Source: Acholeplasma sp. OttesenSCG-928-E16 (GTDB taxonomy: Bacteria; Bacillota_I; Bacilli_A; Acholeplasmatales; Acholeplasmataceae). From it: 64,000 bases of DNA. Below are positions 6,841-15,529 of this stretch, one piece after another. The stretch spans positions 1-64,000 of the forward strand of contig JAJDIT010000004.1 of assembly GCA_030266845.1 (NCBI GenBank), in the 5' to 3' direction. The translations under genes and the position numbers were made by a program. Position 1 is the stretch's first letter, and every line of letters starts with the position of its first letter. The notes under the pieces were generated by a model. That model made no database searches and was not told where the DNA came from. It was given only the letters and a program-made list of their open reading frames with translations.

Positions 6841-7989
6841 TTAAATAAGAGGAATTGGATTTCCACTCTCGTCAAATTTCCATTCACCTTCCCAATATAC
6901 TGGTCTTTTGCAGTTCCACTCGTTTGACCAACCATTTGGTTTAGATTGTAAATCAGTAAATATTACTAGATTACTACAACCACTAAATGCATTGCTTCCT
7001 ATGCTTTGTACTAATTTTGGTATCACAATACTTTTTAATCCACTACAACCAACAAATGCAAGGTGGCTTATTGTTGTGACTGATTCTGGTATCACAATAC
7101 TTTTTAATCCACTACAATTTTCAAATGTATATACTTCTATACTTTGTACTGTGTTTGGGATCTCAACACTTGTTAAACCACTACAACCACTAAATGCAGA
7201 ATTCCCTATTGTTGTTACTGATTCTGGTATCACAATACTTGTTAAACCACTACAACCACTAAATGCATAATTCCCTATTGTTGTTACTGAATCTGGTATC
7301 ACAATACTTTTTAATTCACTGCAATCACCAAATGCACCTTCCCCTATTGTTGTTACTGATTCTGGTATCACAATACTTGTTAAACCACTACAACCAATAA
7401 AGGCACCGTTCCATATTGTTGTTGCTGATTTTGGTATCACAATACTTGTTAACCCACTACAACGATAAAATGCAGCACTCCCTATTGTTGTGACTGATTC
7501 TGGTATCACAATACTTGTTAAACTCCTACAACCGCTAAATGCAGCATTCCCTATTGTTGTTACGGAAGAAGGTATGGTGATATCAGCTAATTTTACAAGA
7601 TCAGAAAAGGCATAACTTGAAATGCCAGTGACATCTTTTCCTTCATAAACAGAGGGAATTGTTAGTTGTGTAACCGATTTATCTTTATACCCAGTTATTG
7701 TTACCGAATTATTTTCGATGATATATTCATATGATGAAACATATGTTGCTGTCACTGTTAGTGTCTCTGTGACATTTGTAAACGGGATATCCCAGCCGCT
7801 AAATGTATAATTTTCTCTTATTGGATCGCTTGGTGGTGTTGCGCTTTCACCAAGAGCTACTTTTTCCACTTTCAAAATACTGCCATCATAGTCTTGGAAA
7901 GTAACTGTATATTTATCTTCATCATTAGTACATGAATACACAAAAAGAATGCAAAACAATATAAACATAATTTTTAATGTTATTTTCAT
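6841..7989 (-). CDS. BspA-type leucine-rich-repeat surface lipoprotein
   Basis: A 382-residue protein. Residues 1-20 form a lipoprotein signal (MKITLKIMFILFCILFVYSC, lipid on Cys20). Residues about 27-83 are one Listeria-Bacteroides (InlB B-type) repeat, VTFQDYDGSILKVEKVALGE to GWDIPF. Residues about 85-345 are LRR_5 repeats of 23 residues with the core SGCSGLTSIVIPESVTTIG. The C-terminal cap is rich in Trp (NGWSNEWNCKRPVYWEGEWKF). Such proteins are displayed on the cell surface and in characterised cases mediate adhesion. ATG 7989 follows AAAGGAGGTGCATACTAA. Confidence 0.9.
   Translation of the reverse strand: MKITLKIMFILFCILFVYSCTNDEDKYTVTFQDYDGSILKVEKVALGESATPPSDPIRENYTFSGWDIPFTNVTETLTVTATYVSSYEYIIENNSVTITGYKDKSVTQLTIPSVYEGKDVTGISSYAFSDLVKLADITIPSSVTTIGNAAFSGCRSLTSIVIPESVTTIGSAAFYRCSGLTSIVIPKSATTIWNGAFIGCSGLTSIVIPESVTTIGEGAFGDCSELKSIVIPDSVTTIGNYAFSGCSGLTSIVIPESVTTIGNSAFSGCSGLTSVEIPNTVQSIEVYTFENCSGLKSIVIPESVTTISHLAFVGCSGLKSIVIPKLVQSIGSNAFSGCSNLVIFTDLQSKPNGWSNEWNCKRPVYWEGEWKFDESGNPIPLI
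6960..7560 (-). repeat. Tandem 69-bp coding repeats of the LRR lipoprotein
   Basis: The plus-strand string GGTATCACAATAC recurs at 69-bp steps (near 7019, 7088, 7226, 7295, 7364, 7433 and 7502, with a variant at 7157), each unit coding 23 residues. Several units differ by only a few bases, so copy number could change by recombination or slippage. Confidence 0.85.
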
Positions 7990-8027
7990 TTAGTATGCAC
8001 CTCCTTTAATTCACTTATCTTGAAAAC

Positions 8028-8036
8028 ATTATAACA
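8028..8036 (-). promoter_or_regulatory. Extended -10 promoter of the LRR lipoprotein gene
   Basis: TGTTATAAT on minus is a perfect extended -10 (TG-n-TATAAT), about 40 bp before the start codon. The -35 region is weak (TTTTTA at 17-bp spacing). Confidence 0.6.
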
Positions 8037-8198
8037 TATTTAAATTAAAATAAAAATGCGAAGAAAGCCTATATTAAGTGACACACTAATATTCATTAGA
8101 CTTGATATTGTCACTATTTTCAACCACACTTTATCATAAGAATAAATTAAGATTCAATTAACTGAAACAAGATATCTACTTAGGGATGATTAGTGATT

Positions 8199-8245
8199 AT
8201 ACTATGAATTATACTTGATTCTCGTAGTATACATAAGTTATAAGT
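8199..8245. repeat. Diverged copy (E) of the dispersed intergenic repeat
   Basis: ACTATGAATTATACTTGATT followed by CGTAGTATACATAAGTTAT resembles copy C at 17700-17742 (ACTATGAACTATACTTCATC, then GGCGTACACACATATTTTAT). It is the weakest member of the family and may be fortuitous. Confidence 0.35.
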
Positions 8246-8247
8246 AA

Positions 8248-9459
8248 CTAAACCAAATTCTGTTGTTCAAGATCTTCTATTTCTAATTTTGGAATCAGCT
8301 TTTTATATGTTGTATCCATCAAGATTGCTCCAAGAGGAGCCGTAATTAGGATTGACAAAACTGCTATGGTTAATACTAGAGGACCACAATCAAGTCCCAT
8401 GGATAAAGCAATACCACCAATTGATGCTTGTACTGTTGCTTTTGGTAAGTATGAAAACATGACAAATAGTCGTTCTTTTAGTGTTAATTTCGTGAATAAT
8501 AGTGAAGCGAATACTCCAATCATTCTAAAGACTAATGCTATCGCTAGAACCACTAATGGCATAAATCCAGAGCTAAAAGCATACTTTATATCAACAGATA
8601 TTCCTACCAATACAAATAATAAAATCTCAAAAACACTCCATAGGTTTTTATATCCATGTTCTATTTTTTTTGCGTCTTCTTTATTTTTTAAAAATATAAT
8701 AATGCCTGTTACCATTATTCCAATTAGTGAAGAAATGGATATATATGATTTTAGTATTTCCTCAAGCCCTATCATTAAAAAAGATAATCCAAGAAGGATA
8801 ATGATTTTAACCACCAAGGGAACTTTTATCTTTTTAAATATAAAACTTATAACAAATCCAACTATTATACCGAGCACTGTTCCTAATATTATTGATATTG
8901 GTATTTGGGCAATGATCCAAGCATTAATGGTTCCACCACCTGTTAATCCTAAAAAAGAATAAAATAACACAATAACGTATATATCATCCATTGATGCTCC
9001 TGCCATTACCAGTTCAGGAATATGGTGTTTTTCTCCATATTTTTCATTTTGTAGCTTAATCATTCTAGGAACAACTATCGCTGGAGAAACAGCTCCTAAT
9101 ACTGCTCCAATAAGTAAGGCTTCAAATATATTTACCCCAAGCAGGATGGGAGCAAATATTAAAACTCCTATTATTTCAAATGTTGCTGGAACAAAACACA
9201 TTAGTATTGCTGGTCTACCAATCTCTTTTAGATTCTTAAGATTCAGTGATAATCCACTTCTTGTTAAGATAATAACGAGAGCAATCTGTCTCAAGTAAGG
9301 AGATATTGTAAGCATTATTGGATCAATAAAATTCAATACTGAAGGCCCTAACAATATGCCTAATAAAATCATACCTACAATCTTTGGAATTTTAAATCTT
9401 TCAAAAAGTAAACCGATTAAAAAACCACCAACTAAAATTAAACCTAAACTCAAAATCAT
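8248..9459 (-). CDS. Cation/proton antiporter (CPA family) under fluoride riboswitch control
   Basis: About 403 residues with 11-13 membrane segments. The fold-typical segments are LLGILLGPSVLNF near residue 35, LGAVSPAIVVPRMI near 125 and AGASMDDIYVIVLF near 150, where the Asp-Asp pair fits the ion-binding site of sodium/proton antiporters. Start ATG 9459 is preceded by AAGGAGGGAGATTTT; the longer frame to 9516 would lie inside the riboswitch terminator. Antiporters of this type are among the known gene classes behind fluoride riboswitches, so a role in fluoride or pH stress is likely. Substrate is not proven. Confidence 0.85.
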   Translation of the reverse strand: MILSLGLILVGGFLIGLLFERFKIPKIVGMILLGILLGPSVLNFIDPIMLTISPYLRQIALVIILTRSGLSLNLKNLKEIGRPAILMCFVPATFEIIGVLIFAPILLGVNIFEALLIGAVLGAVSPAIVVPRMIKLQNEKYGEKHHIPELVMAGASMDDIYVIVLFYSFLGLTGGGTINAWIIAQIPISIILGTVLGIIVGFVISFIFKKIKVPLVVKIIILLGLSFLMIGLEEILKSYISISSLIGIMVTGIIIFLKNKEDAKKIEHGYKNLWSVFEILLFVLVGISVDIKYAFSSGFMPLVVLAIALVFRMIGVFASLLFTKLTLKERLFVMFSYLPKATVQASIGGIALSMGLDCGPLVLTIAVLSILITAPLGAILMDTTYKKLIPKLEIEDLEQQNLV

Positions 9460-9495
9460 AAAATCTCCCTCCTTATAAATATGGGTAAATTCAAT

Positions 9496-9543
9496 AAAAA
9501 AACTGACAACCCACACTTAAAAAAACAGTGTAGAAGTCATCAG
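9496..9543 (-). terminator. Terminator of the fluoride riboswitch
   Basis: On minus, CTGATGAC (9536-9543) pairs with GTTGTCAG (9503-9510) and CTACACT continues the stem with AGTGTGG, with a two-base bulge; a run of seven T follows (9496-9502). The 5' arm is the conserved GCTGATGACTTCTACA segment of the aptamer itself. Aptamer and terminator are thus mutually exclusive, consistent with fluoride switching the gene on. Confidence 0.78.
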
Positions 9544-9590
9544 CTTATTTGCGGTTTTGGTTTTAAACCAAGGGAGACATCATTCCCTGT
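9526..9590 (-). promoter_or_regulatory. Fluoride riboswitch (crcB motif)
   Basis: Read on minus, the leader has GGGAATGATGTCTCCC, an inserted hairpin TTGGTTTAAAACCAA, then ACCGC and GCTGATGACTTCTACA. This matches the crcB-motif consensus: a GG-n-GATG stem-loop closing in CC, then an ACYGC...GCTGATGRCYYCTAC segment. It lies 70-130 bp before the antiporter start with a terminator between. Confidence 0.85.
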
Positions 9591-9688
9591 TGTTATTATA
9601 ACACTTTAATATATGTTTTTAAACTGCATATCGACTTTAATTTATGCCTTATGAAATGCCCCATAACTATATAAGATGCGGGTATCAA

Positions 9689-10243
9689 TTACATAGGTTT
9701 TAAATTGCTTTCAAGTCTACTGATAATTTTTTCTAACCTTGCTATCTTGGTTGTTTCTGTTTTTGCATCAAAATACATCAGGACATAATTCTTTTGTATA
9801 GAAGGAGACATCTTTTTAAAGTTTTCTAATGCAACACTGTTAACTGAAATAAGCTCTATTAGTTTATTTTTTTGATCATCTGTTATTTCGTTTTTTTGAA
9901 CTGTGTTCCACATTCCATTTTTTTTAGCTACTTCAATTGCCTCAAAACCAAGGTTAGTCATTACTCCTTTAGCGATTAATTCATTAGCTAATTCTTTATT
10001 CTTCTTGGACCATTTGCTTTTAATTGTTCTCTTTGCAAAATATTTCTTATATTTGCCAGGTGAGATGTTTTTCATTAGTCCATCAATCCAGCCAAAACAA
10101 AGAGCTTCTTCTAATGCATCATTTGGAGAGAGAGATTTTCCTTTTTCAAATATCATCCAAAAACCATCACTAGTTTCTGCATTAGTAGATAGCCAATCTC
10201 TATATTCTTTTCTATTGCTAAATGTCATTTCTATTTTTGTCAT
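9689..10243 (-). CDS. YdeI/OmpD-associated (OmdA-like) family protein
   Basis: A 184-residue soluble protein. Family hallmarks are EYRDWLSTNAETSDGFWMIFEKG at the N-terminus, ALEEALCFGWIDGLMKNI near residues 45-62, the basic stretch KYKKYFAKRTIKSKWSKKN, and the C-terminal MSPSIQKNYVLMYFDAKTETTKIARLEKI. The family is annotated as bacteriocin-protection or YdeI-like; its biochemistry is unclear. Start ATG 10243 follows GGAGGATTGC; a TTG four codons earlier would lie in the ribosome binding site. Confidence 0.8.
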   Translation of the reverse strand: MTKIEMTFSNRKEYRDWLSTNAETSDGFWMIFEKGKSLSPNDALEEALCFGWIDGLMKNISPGKYKKYFAKRTIKSKWSKKNKELANELIAKGVMTNLGFEAIEVAKKNGMWNTVQKNEITDDQKNKLIELISVNSVALENFKKMSPSIQKNYVLMYFDAKTETTKIARLEKIISRLESNLKPM

Positions 10244-10272
10244 GCAATCCTCCAAAAAACACTTTCTATATT

Positions 10273-11757
10273 CTATCCGTTTAATAGCTGATTTATATTT
10301 TTTCTTTTGTTATTAATTGCATCCATTAAAAATATGGCAGAAAAACCAGTCACAACTAATCCAATAATAGATATACCAATAAATAATATAAGACCTTTCT
10401 CCTCATTCTCTTTATAATCTTGTTTACTAATTATAACTTGACCATTAACTACTAGCTCCGTAACATCCCACATTTTAGAAGGAAGTCCATCAATTTTAAT
10501 ATCCCAATAACCAAAATAAGATATATCTATTTCATGGTTTTGATCTAAAATCTCTCTTATTTCATCAAAGCCAACTAATCTACTAAGTGAAGCATTAATA
10601 CAATAAATTTCACTTTTATCATTATTGAAAAATATTCTTGTTTCACCATCAACTATTTCATATTCGTAGATTAGTCCCGAAATAGAATCTGATAATTCTA
10701 CTGGGGTAATTTCATATTCCAGAGATTTAGTAACTCCAAAAATAATCGTAATTAATCCAAGAACTATATATATAGTAAAAGATAAAATAAGACCATTTGA
10801 TTTTGATTTTTCCATATGAATTCTCAGATTATTATCTTTATTATAAATAGTAAGCCCAAGATTAAAGTCTGATTCTTCCATTCTCTTTTTTTTACCTTTC
10901 AATGTAGCGATAACAAGCATCAAAAAAGCTAGCAATATGATTGGTAAATAAAATAAATAAGGATACAAATTCCCAGTATAGGCAACCAGTAAAACTATAC
11001 TTACTAAAACAAACGTCAGTAATGAGAAAAATGTTATAGAGTTTCTTGTTTGTCTGGGGAGGGATTCTTTGATAGAAATACCAAGAAGTTTTATCTCCTC
11101 AATTTGAGCCTCTGTAAAGCCTAATTTTGAATCACCTAAGTCTACTCTGTTAATAACATTTGATTCAATATTAATATCTGTAATGTTAGCTTCATTTTTC
11201 TTTAGAGTCATTTCTAAATTGGTTGAAATTATTGCACCATTATTCTTTAAGTATGTAATAAAATCGTAAACACCTAACGTTCCCTTTGAACTATAAAACA
11301 ATTGTTTGTTACTTCTATCATAAAAATAAAACTGAAAATCCATCTGCTCTATTCTAAAGATATCTTCCACTTTAAATATTTTTTTCCGAAAAAAGTTTCT
11401 AATTACTACATTATCTCCAATTATAGCTTCATAATCCAAGTTAATTTGAATAACAAATAATACAACAAATAATAAAAAGAATATAGTAATTCCAAACATA
11501 ATCCATAGTTCAATCACATTTACATCCGAAACACTTTCATTTAACCATATTAAAACTAGAAATATTAATAACAATATAGAGTAAATAATTATTATGATAA
11601 CATTAATTTTTTTTGAAACTCTAGTAAAAAAAGAATTGGGGATTTTTAATCTCTTATCAACTACTTTCTTTTTAATAAATTGCCACACAATCAAAAATGT
11701 TAAAAAAAGTAAAAATACTAGCAAGAAGACTATAGATTCAACTTTCATTGTTTTCAC
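10273..11757 (-). CDS. Multi-pass membrane protein, unknown function
   Basis: A 494-residue protein. Three membrane segments near the N-terminus (about 8-28, 52-72, 85-108) are followed by a soluble region resembling a bacterial PH-like domain (IIGDNVVIRNFFRKKIFKVEDIFRIEQ). Then come two segments (about 240-285), another soluble part, one segment (about 328-348), an extracytoplasmic-looking domain (about 350-455) and a last segment (about 460-480). I do not recognise a family. Start is GTG 11757 or ATG 11748; neither has a strong ribosome binding site. Its start lies 14 bp before the YdeI-like gene end on the same strand side. Confidence 0.65.
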   Translation of the reverse strand: MKTMKVESIVFLLVFLLFLTFLIVWQFIKKKVVDKRLKIPNSFFTRVSKKINVIIIIIYSILLLIFLVLIWLNESVSDVNVIELWIMFGITIFFLLFVVLFVIQINLDYEAIIGDNVVIRNFFRKKIFKVEDIFRIEQMDFQFYFYDRSNKQLFYSSKGTLGVYDFITYLKNNGAIISTNLEMTLKKNEANITDINIESNVINRVDLGDSKLGFTEAQIEEIKLLGISIKESLPRQTRNSITFFSLLTFVLVSIVLLVAYTGNLYPYLFYLPIILLAFLMLVIATLKGKKKRMEESDFNLGLTIYNKDNNLRIHMEKSKSNGLILSFTIYIVLGLITIIFGVTKSLEYEITPVELSDSISGLIYEYEIVDGETRIFFNNDKSEIYCINASLSRLVGFDEIREILDQNHEIDISYFGYWDIKIDGLPSKMWDVTELVVNGQVIISKQDYKENEEKGLILFIGISIIGLVVTGFSAIFLMDAINNKRKNINQLLNG

Positions 11758-11853
11758 ACATAATATCTCTAGTTGATAGAGTTCCCTTTCTTTTTTTATT
11801 TATAAACATTTTTCACCTTTTCACTTTTTAATTTTCGTCAGTAATTTACACTC

Positions 11854-12283
11854 TCATTTTTTAAGACTATAATAATAGGTCATTTCATGCTCTTCTTCTT
11901 GAAAAAGGACAAACTTCATTTTTTCTAGTAAATTTAATGATGGGATATTATCCTTATCCATAGAAGCAAGAATCAATTGATATTGGAACTTGAAAACTAC
12001 ATCTTTATTTTTTTACACATGTTGGATTTATCGTTAACTGAAATAGATTACTAACTAGAGAATAATTCAATATAAGAAACCCAGCAATATCGCGTTTTTC
12101 TCTAAATACGATGATTTTATCTTTTATGTTGGACATATTTCCGGGGTTTGACAAGAACCATCTATATTCATTTGATAATCTCTCATTATAAAGGGCAAAT
12201 CTATTAGTAAATGAGCAATTAGTGCTATAACTATCTTCAATCCAATTATTAATAGACAAATCAATATGTGGGTCATTTTCTTT
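11854..12283 (-). pseudogene. Frameshifted GNAT acetyltransferase remnant
   Basis: The upstream part is open from 12283 and reads to LILNYSLVSNLFQLTINPT, then stops near 12005. In another frame the C-terminal half continues FQYQLILASMDKDNIPSLNLLEKMKF (split here around SLN) and ends at TGA 11854-11856. A core strand followed by ASMDKDN..S..LLEKMKF is the typical end of a GNAT acetyltransferase. The segment carrying the acetyl-CoA loop (usually R-G-x-G) is missing and no good start codon is present, so this is a decaying gene, not a sequencing slip alone. Confidence 0.7.
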
Positions 12284-12425
12284 CTAAAACATTAACCTTA
12301 CCGCCAATATATTATTTTGATAAATCAATTATTCTCTTTGTTATTTGTATTTGTATCCATATAACCTCATCCATGGTAATTTTACCATAAAAAAGAAGCT
12401 GACTTGCTTCAACTTCTATTTTTTC

Positions 12426-12471
12426 TTTCAACTGCATATCAACTATTTTGGCGTGCACATAAATTATCGGC
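12426..12471 (-). repeat. Dispersed intergenic repeat, copy A
   Basis: On plus it reads TTTCAACTGCATATCAACTA, then GGCGTGCACATAAATTATCGGC (last 22 bases quoted as two blocks: GGCGTGCACATA, AATTATCGGC). It shares both blocks with copies C and D, and lies upstream of the decayed minus-strand GNAT gene. Confidence 0.6.
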
Positions 12472-12621
12472 ATCTTAAAGAGCCTATTCATATTCTAGTG
12501 AGATCTAACAAAGCATTCTTGTCATTATCATCAATGGTCTCGCTGAAGAACTAAATCTTACATGTTCTTTATTGTAATATTACCTACACTGTAATTCTAA
12601 AATGAAGATTTTATTTTATTC

Positions 12622-12649
12622 TTGATATATGATAATATAATATTATAAT
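12622..12649 (+). promoter_or_regulatory. Sigma-70-type promoter of the hybrid histidine kinase
   Basis: TTGATA (12622-12627), 16-bp spacer, TATAAT (12644-12649), about 62 bp before the preferred TTG start at 12711. Confidence 0.65.
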
Positions 12650-12710
12650 CTTTTTATAATGAAAATTTAGGGTAACTTATATTTTGATTTTATCGGACGG
12701 AGACACTTTC

Positions 12711-15470
12711 TTGGAAAAAACAAAAAATCAAGGAAAAAGGAAAGTCAAAAATAGTATTTCATTAAAACTTAGATATATTAATTTATCTATTTTTGTTTTA
12801 GCCACAATTATTATGGCTGTTTTAACTCTGATTATTATGAGTAGTATAACTAATGATGTTTCTAGGGATTATGCTGAATTGTATTCAGATAGAGCCGTGG
12901 GTATCTTAAATACTCATTTATCTAAAGAAATTAAACTGGTAGAAAAAGTTGCTGGATCAAACGAGATTATTGAATGGTTAAAAGACGAAGAAAACGAGAC
13001 AAAAAAATTAGCTGCATACAATGAAATTCAAGATACACTTAGAGTATTGGAGGAAGATTCATTTTTTTATGTAGGTATCAATAGTAGTTTAAATGAATAT
13101 CCGATTTATTCGAATTACGAAATAAAGGACTTCGTTCCAGCCGCTACTTTAGAAGAAAACGATATGGAAGATGTTTGGTACTTTGATTGTCTAGGTTCTT
13201 CTTATCCTTATGAGTTAAACATTGACATTGGAAAACTTGATGGACTCAAAAGAGTATGGCTTAATTATAAGGTTGAAAGTGAAGGCAAGGTTTTAGGTGC
13301 CATCTGCACAAATTTACTTTTTGAAAATGTTTTAGGTGAACTCTTTGGAATAGAAGAATATCAAAAAAATAAAAGCATTTGGACGCTGATTATTAATCAA
13401 CAAGGTATCATTCAAATGGACAGTTCATTAGGAACTGAGGATATCTTAGAGCAGGAGAATGAAGTCGTTTATATAAATGAAAAATTCTCAAATAAGACCT
13501 TTAATAAAATGATAAATGATTACCTAAATAATTCTAGTGGAATTTATGAGGAATCCCTAATTGCTGAAGTGATTGAAATGAACAGCGGAAGTTATAGATA
13601 CGCATCTATATCACCAATTATGGGAACTACATGGTCAGTTGTCTCCTTATATAGTTCATCCTCTTTATTTACTATTAACAGTTTGTGGCCATTATTTATT
13701 GTAATAGTCGGGTTGTTCGTTGCCTATATTTTACTAACAAATATATCAAACAACAAAATCATGATAACTCCGATTAATCGCCTTGTTGAGAGTCTTTCTA
13801 AAAGAGAAAATGGGGATATAGTTATTTCTGGTTTAGATAGAATGGATGAATTTGGAGTTCTTGCTCGAAAGTTTGACGAAAATGTAAAGGACTTAGAAAA
13901 ATATAATTCTAAGTTGATTGAGGAAACAAAAAAAGCAGACTCAGCAAACAAATCAAAATCTGTATTTCTAGCTAATATGAGTCATGAGATTAGGACTCCT
14001 ATAAATGCAATTCTAGGAATGACACAAATAGGACTAAAGGCAACTGAAAAAGAAAGAAAGGACTATTGTTTAAACAAAATCGACGAAGCCTCAAATCACT
14101 TGCTTGGAGTGATAAATGACATTTTAGATATTTCAAAAATTGAAGCGGACAAATTAGAACTTTCATATATTTGGTTTGATTTTGAAAAGACTCTTCAAAA
14201 TCTTGCAGAAGTCATCGCTTTTAGAATGAATGAAAAAGAAATTAGTTTTTCCGTTAATTTTGATAGAAACTTACCTAATTCAATATATGCAGATGATCAA
14301 AGAATGTCCCAAGTCATTGCTAATTTTTTGTCGAATGCTGTGAAATTTACTCCAGAAGGTGGTAAAGTTGAATTAAAAGCACAACTTTTAGCTGAAAAGG
14401 ATGGTTTATATACAATAAGAGTTTCGGTCAGTGATACTGGAATTGGAATTTCAAAAGAAACAAAGAGTAAGCTTTTCCAAAATTTTGTTCAAGCGGAAAG
14501 TGGCACTTCCAGAAAATATGGTGGAACTGGTCTTGGCCTTTCAATCTCAAAAAGAATAGTTGAGTTAGCTAAAGGGACAATTGGTGTAGAATCCGAAGTT
14601 GGGCATGGTTCGGTCTTCTACTTCGATTTCACTTGTGAAGGCAAAACACTAGAAAAAGAGGTTTATTCTTTAGAAAACACCAATTTGAATATATTAGTTA
14701 TTGATAAAGATAAAGCAGTTCATAACTTTTTTATGGATTTTTCATCAATATACAAAATAGATTGTGATATTTCTTGCTCTGAAGACGAAGGAATTAAACT
14801 ACTACAGACTAATAAGTATTCTATTGTGTTTGTTTCTCAGAGTATATCTAATGATAAAGGAATTAGACTTATTAAAAGCATTAATGAATTAGACAAGAAA
14901 ACTAATGTAATTTATTTATCAACTCTTGATATAAATTCAATTGAAGAACATAATAAAGATATTATCATTTATAAAGTTCTACCAAAACCACTATTTCAGA
15001 CGACTATTTTAAATATGATTAATGATATTCTTGGTAAAGCCTATTTTGAAGAAAAAATAGTTTTAAATTCAGATGAAGGTATTTTCAAGGACTATACTAT
15101 ATTACTCGCTGAGGATGTAGAGATTAACAGAGAGGTATTTACTGCTATTCTTGAATCAACTGGTATTAAAATAGATTCTGTAGAAAATGGACTATTAGCA
15201 GTTGAGTCTTTTAAAGAAAACCCTAATAAATATGATTTGATTATGATGGATGTTCAAATGCCTGAAATGGATGGCTTAACAGCAACCAAGGTTATTAGAA
15301 ATCTAGATACAGAAAAGGCCAAAACAATACCAATTATTGCCATGACCGCTAATGTTTTTAAAGAAGATGTCGAAAAATCATTAAGTGCTGGTATGAATGA
15401 TCATCTAGGAAAACCGATTGATTATGAACTATTAGTTCAAAAACTTAGAAAATATCTAATTAATAATTAA
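12711..15470 (+). CDS. Membrane-bound hybrid sensor histidine kinase with two receiver domains
   Basis: About 919 residues from TTG 12711, preferred because GGACGGAG lies 8 bases upstream; an in-frame TTG at 12684 is less well placed. Order: membrane segment (about 22-44), large extracytoplasmic sensor region, second segment (about 323-343), HAMP-like linker, HisKA with phosphorylatable His425 in MSHEIRTPINAILGM, HATPase (SNAVKFTPEGG, DTGIGI, GGTGLGLSIS), a receiver-like domain whose acceptor Asp is absent (IVFVSQSIS), and a full receiver with Asp847 in LIMMDVQMPEMDG. No output regulator or HPt gene is adjacent, so the partner must be elsewhere. The ligand is unknown. Confidence 0.92.
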   Translation: MEKTKNQGKRKVKNSISLKLRYINLSIFVLATIIMAVLTLIIMSSITNDVSRDYAELYSDRAVGILNTHLSKEIKLVEKVAGSNEIIEWLKDEENETKKLAAYNEIQDTLRVLEEDSFFYVGINSSLNEYPIYSNYEIKDFVPAATLEENDMEDVWYFDCLGSSYPYELNIDIGKLDGLKRVWLNYKVESEGKVLGAICTNLLFENVLGELFGIEEYQKNKSIWTLIINQQGIIQMDSSLGTEDILEQENEVVYINEKFSNKTFNKMINDYLNNSSGIYEESLIAEVIEMNSGSYRYASISPIMGTTWSVVSLYSSSSLFTINSLWPLFIVIVGLFVAYILLTNISNNKIMITPINRLVESLSKRENGDIVISGLDRMDEFGVLARKFDENVKDLEKYNSKLIEETKKADSANKSKSVFLANMSHEIRTPINAILGMTQIGLKATEKERKDYCLNKIDEASNHLLGVINDILDISKIEADKLELSYIWFDFEKTLQNLAEVIAFRMNEKEISFSVNFDRNLPNSIYADDQRMSQVIANFLSNAVKFTPEGGKVELKAQLLAEKDGLYTIRVSVSDTGIGISKETKSKLFQNFVQAESGTSRKYGGTGLGLSISKRIVELAKGTIGVESEVGHGSVFYFDFTCEGKTLEKEVYSLENTNLNILVIDKDKAVHNFFMDFSSIYKIDCDISCSEDEGIKLLQTNKYSIVFVSQSISNDKGIRLIKSINELDKKTNVIYLSTLDINSIEEHNKDIIIYKVLPKPLFQTTILNMINDILGKAYFEEKIVLNSDEGIFKDYTILLAEDVEINREVFTAILESTGIKIDSVENGLLAVESFKENPNKYDLIMMDVQMPEMDGLTATKVIRNLDTEKAKTIPIIAMTANVFKEDVEKSLSAGMNDHLGKPIDYELLVQKLRKYLINN

Positions 15471-15529
15471 TAACAAACTAATTCCACTTTTTCTTATTTG
15501 ATATCTTTTGATTCTATATTAGACTTGAT

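Larger units (their letters stand above)
12284..12710. other. Intergenic region with one dispersed repeat and the kinase promoter
   Basis: About 430 bp without a coding region. It contains copy A of the dispersed repeat, a small inverted repeat GAAGC-GCTTC near 12395-12410 flanked by A and T runs, and the promoter of the downstream hybrid kinase. Confidence 0.6.

Noticed and set aside
6908-7270. Plus-strand ORF antisense to the LRR lipoprotein
   Set aside because: It is a by-product of the 69-bp repeats of the minus-strand gene and has no ribosome binding site.
9460-9516. Longer antiporter start at 9516
   Set aside because: It would lie inside the fluoride riboswitch terminator; ATG 9459 has AAGGAGGGAGATTTT before it.
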